A DNA stretch of 64,000 nt from Acetobacter malorum (GTDB taxonomy: Bacteria > Pseudomonadota > Alphaproteobacteria > Acetobacterales > Acetobacteraceae). Below the pieces are notes generated by a model that was not told where the DNA came from, ran no database searches, and was given only the letters and a program-made list of their open reading frames with translations. The stretch lies in assembly GCF_002153605.1 (NCBI RefSeq), contig NZ_JOPG01000005.1, positions 186,001-250,000 of the forward strand. Reading direction: 5' to 3'. This document shows positions 60,071 through 64,000 of the stretch, piece by piece. Both the position numbers and the translations under genes were made by a program. Positions within the stretch are counted from its first letter, which is position 1; each line of letters starts with the position of its first letter.

Positions 60071-61522
60071 TTAGTGGTGCGCGTGGTCATCCTTCGCCGC
60101 CGGTGCCGGAGGCTTGGCGGCGGGCAGGGAGGCTGACGGATCCGGCGCAGGCAGTCCGGCCATGGAGCGCACAACCCGCAGACCCTGCTGGAGCTGGAAG
60201 TCCGTGGCAGGCTTGGTGTAGTCAAACTCCGGCCAGTTTGCCGGCGGTTCACCCGGAATATCCTTGGCAATGGCCGGCAGGTCCGTCCGGGGAGAGGACT
60301 TGGTCTGGTTCCCGCCCTGATTTTTCAGGATATGTTCAAGGTCTGCTTCATGCAGGCTGAAGCCGGGGTCTTCCCGCGTTTCTTTCACGGCGATATCGGG
60401 CGTGATGCCCAGCCCCTGAATGGAACGGCCGGAGGGGGTGTAATACCGCGCTGTCGTCAGGCGGATCGCCCCGTTGCCCGGAATAGGCATGATGGACTGC
60501 ACAGACCCCTTACCAAAGGATTTTGTGCCCAGCAGCACAGCGCGGTGGTGGTCCTGCAATGCGCCAGAAACAATTTCAGATGCGGAGGCAGAGCCACCGT
60601 TGATTAGCACCACAACCGGCAGACCATCGGTAATGTCTGTGCCGTGGGCATCCCAGCGCTGGCTGTCCTTGGGGTGACGGGCTCGGGTGGAGACAATCTC
60701 GCCCGAGCGGATAAAGCTGGAGGAGACATCAATGGCCTGATTGAGCAGCCCGCCGGGGTCATTGCGCAGGTCCAGCACCAGCCCGGCCAGCTTGCCGCCA
60801 GCCTGCTGCTTGAGCTGGTTATAGGCCTTGAGCAGACCTTTTTCCGTTTCCTCATTGAACTGTGCAATGCGGATATAGCCAATCCGGTCATACAGCGCGG
60901 ATTTGATCACCTCGATATGGATGTTCTCACGCGTCAGCGTCAGGATAATCGGCTTTGGCGTTTTCTCGCGCACCAGCGTGAGGGTGATTTTGGTGTTGGG
61001 CTTGCCGCGCATTTTCTTCACGGCTTCATCCAGCGGGGTGCCATCCACGGGGTGGCCATCCACGGCAATAATGTAATCACCCGGCTTGATGCCAGCGCGG
61101 AAGCCCGGCGTGCCATCCACCGGGGAGACCACGCGGATGTGCCCGTCCTGCTGTTGCAGTTCCAGACCAAGGCCGCCGAACTCACCCTTCATCTGCACCA
61201 TCATGTCCGCATACTGTTTTTCGGTCATGTAGGAGCTGTGGGGGTCAAGGCCTGTCAGCATGCCGTTGAGGGCATTGGTGATGAGGTCTTTGTCCGAAAC
61301 CGGCTCGACATAATCTGCGCGCACAAGGTCCAGCACGGTGCCGAACAGCGTGAGCAGGCGATAGGTTTCGGCATGGTTGCTGGTGGGAGAGGCGTCTGGA
61401 GCCTTTTCCGCCATGGCGGGGGAGGCGAGCATGCCTGCGCCGGGCAGCACTCCGGGGTGGGAGGCCAGGGCAAGGCCTGCCAGGAAAGTGGCGCCAAGCA
61501 TCAGACCTGTGCGGAACTTCAT
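60071..61522 (-). CDS. ctpA: Carboxy-terminal processing protease (S41)
   Basis: A 483-residue periplasmic protease with a Sec signal (cleavage near PAMAEK), a PDZ domain at about 108-180 (GGLGLELQQQDGHIRVVSPVDG) and the S41 catalytic region. The nucleophile serine lies in GGSASASEIVSGALQDH and the lysine in KSFGKGSVQ, 25 residues apart as in the family. It likely trims envelope proteins or controls cell-wall hydrolases. The C-terminal tail is rich in Pro, Ala, Asp and His (KDDHAHH). Confidence 0.92.
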   Translation of the reverse strand: MKFRTGLMLGATFLAGLALASHPGVLPGAGMLASPAMAEKAPDASPTSNHAETYRLLTLFGTVLDLVRADYVEPVSDKDLITNALNGMLTGLDPHSSYMTEKQYADMMVQMKGEFGGLGLELQQQDGHIRVVSPVDGTPGFRAGIKPGDYIIAVDGHPVDGTPLDEAVKKMRGKPNTKITLTLVREKTPKPIILTLTRENIHIEVIKSALYDRIGYIRIAQFNEETEKGLLKAYNQLKQQAGGKLAGLVLDLRNDPGGLLNQAIDVSSSFIRSGEIVSTRARHPKDSQRWDAHGTDITDGLPVVVLINGGSASASEIVSGALQDHHRAVLLGTKSFGKGSVQSIMPIPGNGAIRLTTARYYTPSGRSIQGLGITPDIAVKETREDPGFSLHEADLEHILKNQGGNQTKSSPRTDLPAIAKDIPGEPPANWPEFDYTKPATDFQLQQGLRVVRSMAGLPAPDPSASLPAAKPPAPAAKDDHAHH

Positions 61523-61693
61523 GCGATCTCGTCTCCTGTCGCCGGGTGTAAAACCCGTGCGGTCGTGTCCTGTCGAATGTTACAGCGTATGGCTAACTTT
61601 GCCTTGTAGCGCAAAGCTCTGCCTGTGTCCGCCATGCAGTAGGGCGAGATTAGCCGCTTCCGCCGGGCAGGCAAACTGTCTGTCCGCTTTTCC

Positions 61694-63232
61694 TTACAGG
61701 AAAGGCGCCGGGTTGACGGGTTTTTGCCCGTGGCGGAGCTGAATGAACAGTGTGCCGGAGCTGCCGGAGGAACCCATGTGCCCGATGGGCGCGCCTTTGG
61801 ATAAGCCTTGCCCCGTCGCCACATCCAGCCCGGAAAATCCTGCCATCACAAAACGATAATGCTGCCCGCAATTCAGAATGACCATCTGCCCGTAGGTGCG
61901 GAACGGCCCTGCAAAATCAACGCGGCCAGAACAGGGGGTACGCACACTGGCGCCGGGCGCGGTGCGGTAGGTGATGCCGGTGGCGGGGCCAGATTCGGTC
62001 GCGGAGCCCCATGTGCTGACAAGCGTGCCCACCACGGGGCGCGTCCCGCCGCCTGCTGGCGGGTGGTCGGACAGGCCCGGACCTGCGGCAGACGCCATGG
62101 CCGCCATTTTGCGCCGGGCGGCGTCGGCCCGTTCCTGCGCGCGGCGTCTGGCAGCTTCATCCCGTGCGGCCTGATGAGCTTTTTCGGCGGCGGCAATTTC
62201 TTTTTGCAGTGCGGATTCTGCATCAGCTTGCAGCGCATCCAGCCGGGAGACGGCATCCTGGAGACTGGATGCGCGTTGCGTGGCATTTTGCAGGCGCACG
62301 GCGGCGGCCCGGGCGGCGGCATTGGCCTGCTGCTGGGCTGCACGCGCTTTTAAGGCCTGCTGCCGGACCTGATCACGCTGGCGGCTCTGGGTTTCCTGCA
62401 ACTGGCCGAGTGTGGCGAGTTTAGCGGTGAGGTCTGCATCCAGCGCCGTCAGCTTTTCCTGCCGGGCGCGCATGTCCTCCGCCTGATGTTCCAGCCCGCG
62501 AGACAGCCCCCGCAGCACCAGAAAGCCGGTAACAGCCTCCCCCTGCGGCACAGGGGCAGCCAGCAATGTGTCGGAAGGATAAAGGGACAAGCGTTCGGCC
62601 AGCGGCAGAACCGGGGCAAGGGCTTTGGCATCCGCCGTCAGCGCGTCACGCAGGCTGGCCTGTTCCTTACGGAGATCGGCAATGCGGGAATCGAGGTCCG
62701 AGACCTGCTGTTCCGTGGTCTGAAGCTGCGCTGTGGCCGAGACGGTGGCGGCAGACAGCGCCGATGCCTTGGCGGCACTCTGCACAGCGACGGCCTGAGC
62801 AGCCTCATTTTTAGCGCGCGAGGCGGTGACGGCGGCGGCCTGTGCAGCTTTCTGCTTATCCATGGCGGCCCGTTGCGCCTGCGTGGCGGCAAGGGCTGCC
62901 TGCGCCTGCCGGACGGAGCGCTCTGCTTCGGCCTCTGCGCGGGTAGAGGCCGAGCCGGCTGAGGATGACGCGGACCGTTTGGCTGAAGTGGACGTGTGTG
63001 CACCGCTTGTGTGCGTGGACGAGCGACGGCTCGTGCTTTTTGACGCACTATGCGTCGTGTGTGTTGTGTTTTTCTTAGCGGTGGCGGCCTGTGCTGGCGG
63101 GATACAGGTGAGACAGGCGAAGATCCCGATAGGCAGGATGCTCAAACCCCGCCTCCCATAGCCTCGACCTCCCTGCCCATAATGAGCGGGCAGAGAAGGG
63201 GGAAACGGTGCGGGAGGCGGGGCGAAAAGCAT
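61694..63232 (-). CDS. envC: EnvC-like murein hydrolase activator (M23/LytM fold)
   Basis: A 512-residue exported protein with long coiled coils (about 95-390) and a C-terminal LytM domain (about 405-512: RVDFAGPFRTYGQMVILNCG). Several zinc-ligand positions of active M23 peptidases look replaced, fitting EnvC-type activators of amidases. The N-terminal 50-95 region is Ser/Thr/Ala-rich. The start is doubtful: the ATG at 63232 abuts the gpmI stop but puts about 28 residues before the signal sequence; a TTG nearer SILPIGIFACLTCIPPAQA would give a standard signal peptide. Confidence 0.85.
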   Translation of the reverse strand: MLFAPPPAPFPPSLPAHYGQGGRGYGRRGLSILPIGIFACLTCIPPAQAATAKKNTTHTTHSASKSTSRRSSTHTSGAHTSTSAKRSASSSAGSASTRAEAEAERSVRQAQAALAATQAQRAAMDKQKAAQAAAVTASRAKNEAAQAVAVQSAAKASALSAATVSATAQLQTTEQQVSDLDSRIADLRKEQASLRDALTADAKALAPVLPLAERLSLYPSDTLLAAPVPQGEAVTGFLVLRGLSRGLEHQAEDMRARQEKLTALDADLTAKLATLGQLQETQSRQRDQVRQQALKARAAQQQANAAARAAAVRLQNATQRASSLQDAVSRLDALQADAESALQKEIAAAEKAHQAARDEAARRRAQERADAARRKMAAMASAAGPGLSDHPPAGGGTRPVVGTLVSTWGSATESGPATGITYRTAPGASVRTPCSGRVDFAGPFRTYGQMVILNCGQHYRFVMAGFSGLDVATGQGLSKGAPIGHMGSSGSSGTLFIQLRHGQKPVNPAPFL

Positions 63233-64000
63233 TCAGTCCGTTAGCAGGGAAGTCCCTGTCATGTCATCAGGTTTGGGTAAACCCATCATGTCCAGCAGGG
63301 TGGGGGCAAGGTCGGCCAGACGACCGTCCTTCAGCTTTTTGTTGCCAACCCCAAAGGCCACCAGCGGGACCACGTTCAGGGTGTGGGCTGTGTGTGGCAC
63401 GCCCGTTTCCGGGTCCTTCATGGTCTCACAGTTGCCGTGGTCGGCGGTGACCAACAGGGCGCCATTCTGTTTTTCAAGGGCGTCGATAATGCGGCCCGTG
63501 CCTGCGTCTACCGTTTCAACCGCCTTGATGGCTGCTTTCAGCACGCCTGTATGGCCGACCATATCCGGATTGGCGAAGTTCAGGACGATCAGGTCGTACT
63601 GCCCGCTCTCAATCGCGGCGACGGCTTTGTCCGTCAGTTCCGGCGCGGACATTTCCGGCTGAAGATCATAGGTAGCGACCTTGGGGGACGACACCATGAT
63701 GCGGTCCTCCCCTTCAAACAGTTTTTCGCGTCCGCCATTCAGGAAGTACGTAACGTGCGGATATTTTTCCGTCTCGGCCATGCGCAGCTGGGTGCGCCCG
63801 GCGCGGGAGACGACTTCCCCCAGAATGTTTTCCAGCGAGTCCGGCGGGAACAGCACTGTCAGGCGCTCGGCCAGCGTGTCGCTATAGTGCGTCATGCCCA
63901 GAACGGAGGCGAAGTGCACCACCTTATGGCGGGCAAAGCCGTCAAAACCCGGTTCCAGCATGGCGTCCAGAAGCTGGCGGATGCGATCTGCCCGGAAGTT
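63233..64000 (-). CDS. gpmI: 2,3-bisphosphoglycerate-independent phosphoglycerate mutase, C-terminal half (partial)
   Basis: The gene runs off the right edge; about 255 C-terminal residues of an expected 510 or so are visible. It interconverts 3- and 2-phosphoglycerate in glycolysis with manganese. NFRADRIRQLLDAM, YDLIVLNFANPDMVGHTG and LLVTADHGNCETMKDPETG are the motifs holding the phosphate and metal ligands. Its stop directly abuts the envC start on the same strand. Confidence 0.95.
   Translation of the reverse strand, partial: NFRADRIRQLLDAMLEPGFDGFARHKVVHFASVLGMTHYSDTLAERLTVLFPPDSLENILGEVVSRAGRTQLRMAETEKYPHVTYFLNGGREKLFEGEDRIMVSSPKVATYDLQPEMSAPELTDKAVAAIESGQYDLIVLNFANPDMVGHTGVLKAAIKAVETVDAGTGRIIDALEKQNGALLVTADHGNCETMKDPETGVPHTAHTLNVVPLVAFGVGNKKLKDGRLADLAPTLLDMMGLPKPDDMTGTSLLTD

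Overview
The window reads as chromosome of an acetic acid bacterium (Alphaproteobacteria, Acetobacteraceae; Acetobacter or a close relative is the best guess). The grounds are the alphaproteobacterial types of RpoB, RpoC, EF-Tu and RpoA, an rnhB-ccrM pair with GANTC sites in front of it, the MoxR/DUF58/DUF4159 operon, and moderately high GC. The genus is inferred from protein resemblance and was not tested by a search. There are no rRNA or tRNA genes, insertion sequences, prophage or CRISPR arrays; nearly all of the DNA is coding.

Positions 1-21384 (+ strand) are the transcription/translation core: end of rpoB, rpoC, a terminator, then rpsL-rpsG-tuf, the S10/spc series from rpsJ to rplO, secY-adk, and rpsM-rpsK-rpoA-rplQ. 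Gene order is classical, except that fusA is missing between rpsG and tuf. Leaders and spacers here hold several strong hairpins, including a terminator-like element in the rpsL leader.

Positions 21400-26570 (+) hold a polyol-permease-family MFS transporter, a three-gene ABC importer of the nitrate/sulfonate/taurine class without neighbouring catabolic genes, and two tiny membrane proteins (DUF883-like and DUF1328). Positions 26577-37544 (-) are an efflux block: a four-gene MdtABC-type RND operon with its own outer-membrane lipoprotein, and a DHA2 MFS exporter.

Positions 37657-39839 (+) hold a CsbD-like protein, then rnhB-ccrM behind an 83-bp leader with five GANTC sites and two overlapping hairpins. 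CcrM methylates GANTC, so this looks like a self-regulating methyltransferase operon. Positions 39951-47847 (-) are a MoxR ATPase - DUF58 - BatA/DUF4159 - vWA/amidotransferase-like operon, with an exported ankyrin protein downstream. Divergent from it are a DUF1285 gene, a CCA-adding-type nucleotidyltransferase and an ABC exporter (47946-51592, +), followed by an EmrAB-type pump (51779-54552, +) behind a perfect inverted repeat of TetR-operator type.

Positions 54640-64000 (-) hold a TonB-dependent receptor behind a Zur-box-like palindrome, a short-chain dehydrogenase, and the envelope-maintenance series gpmI (partial) - envC - ctpA - divergent polysaccharide deacetylase - rppH. The most useful leads are the GANTC cluster ahead of ccrM, the Zur-like site ahead of the receptor, the missing fusA, and the structured rpsL leader. 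I did not find a clearly new multi-gene system.
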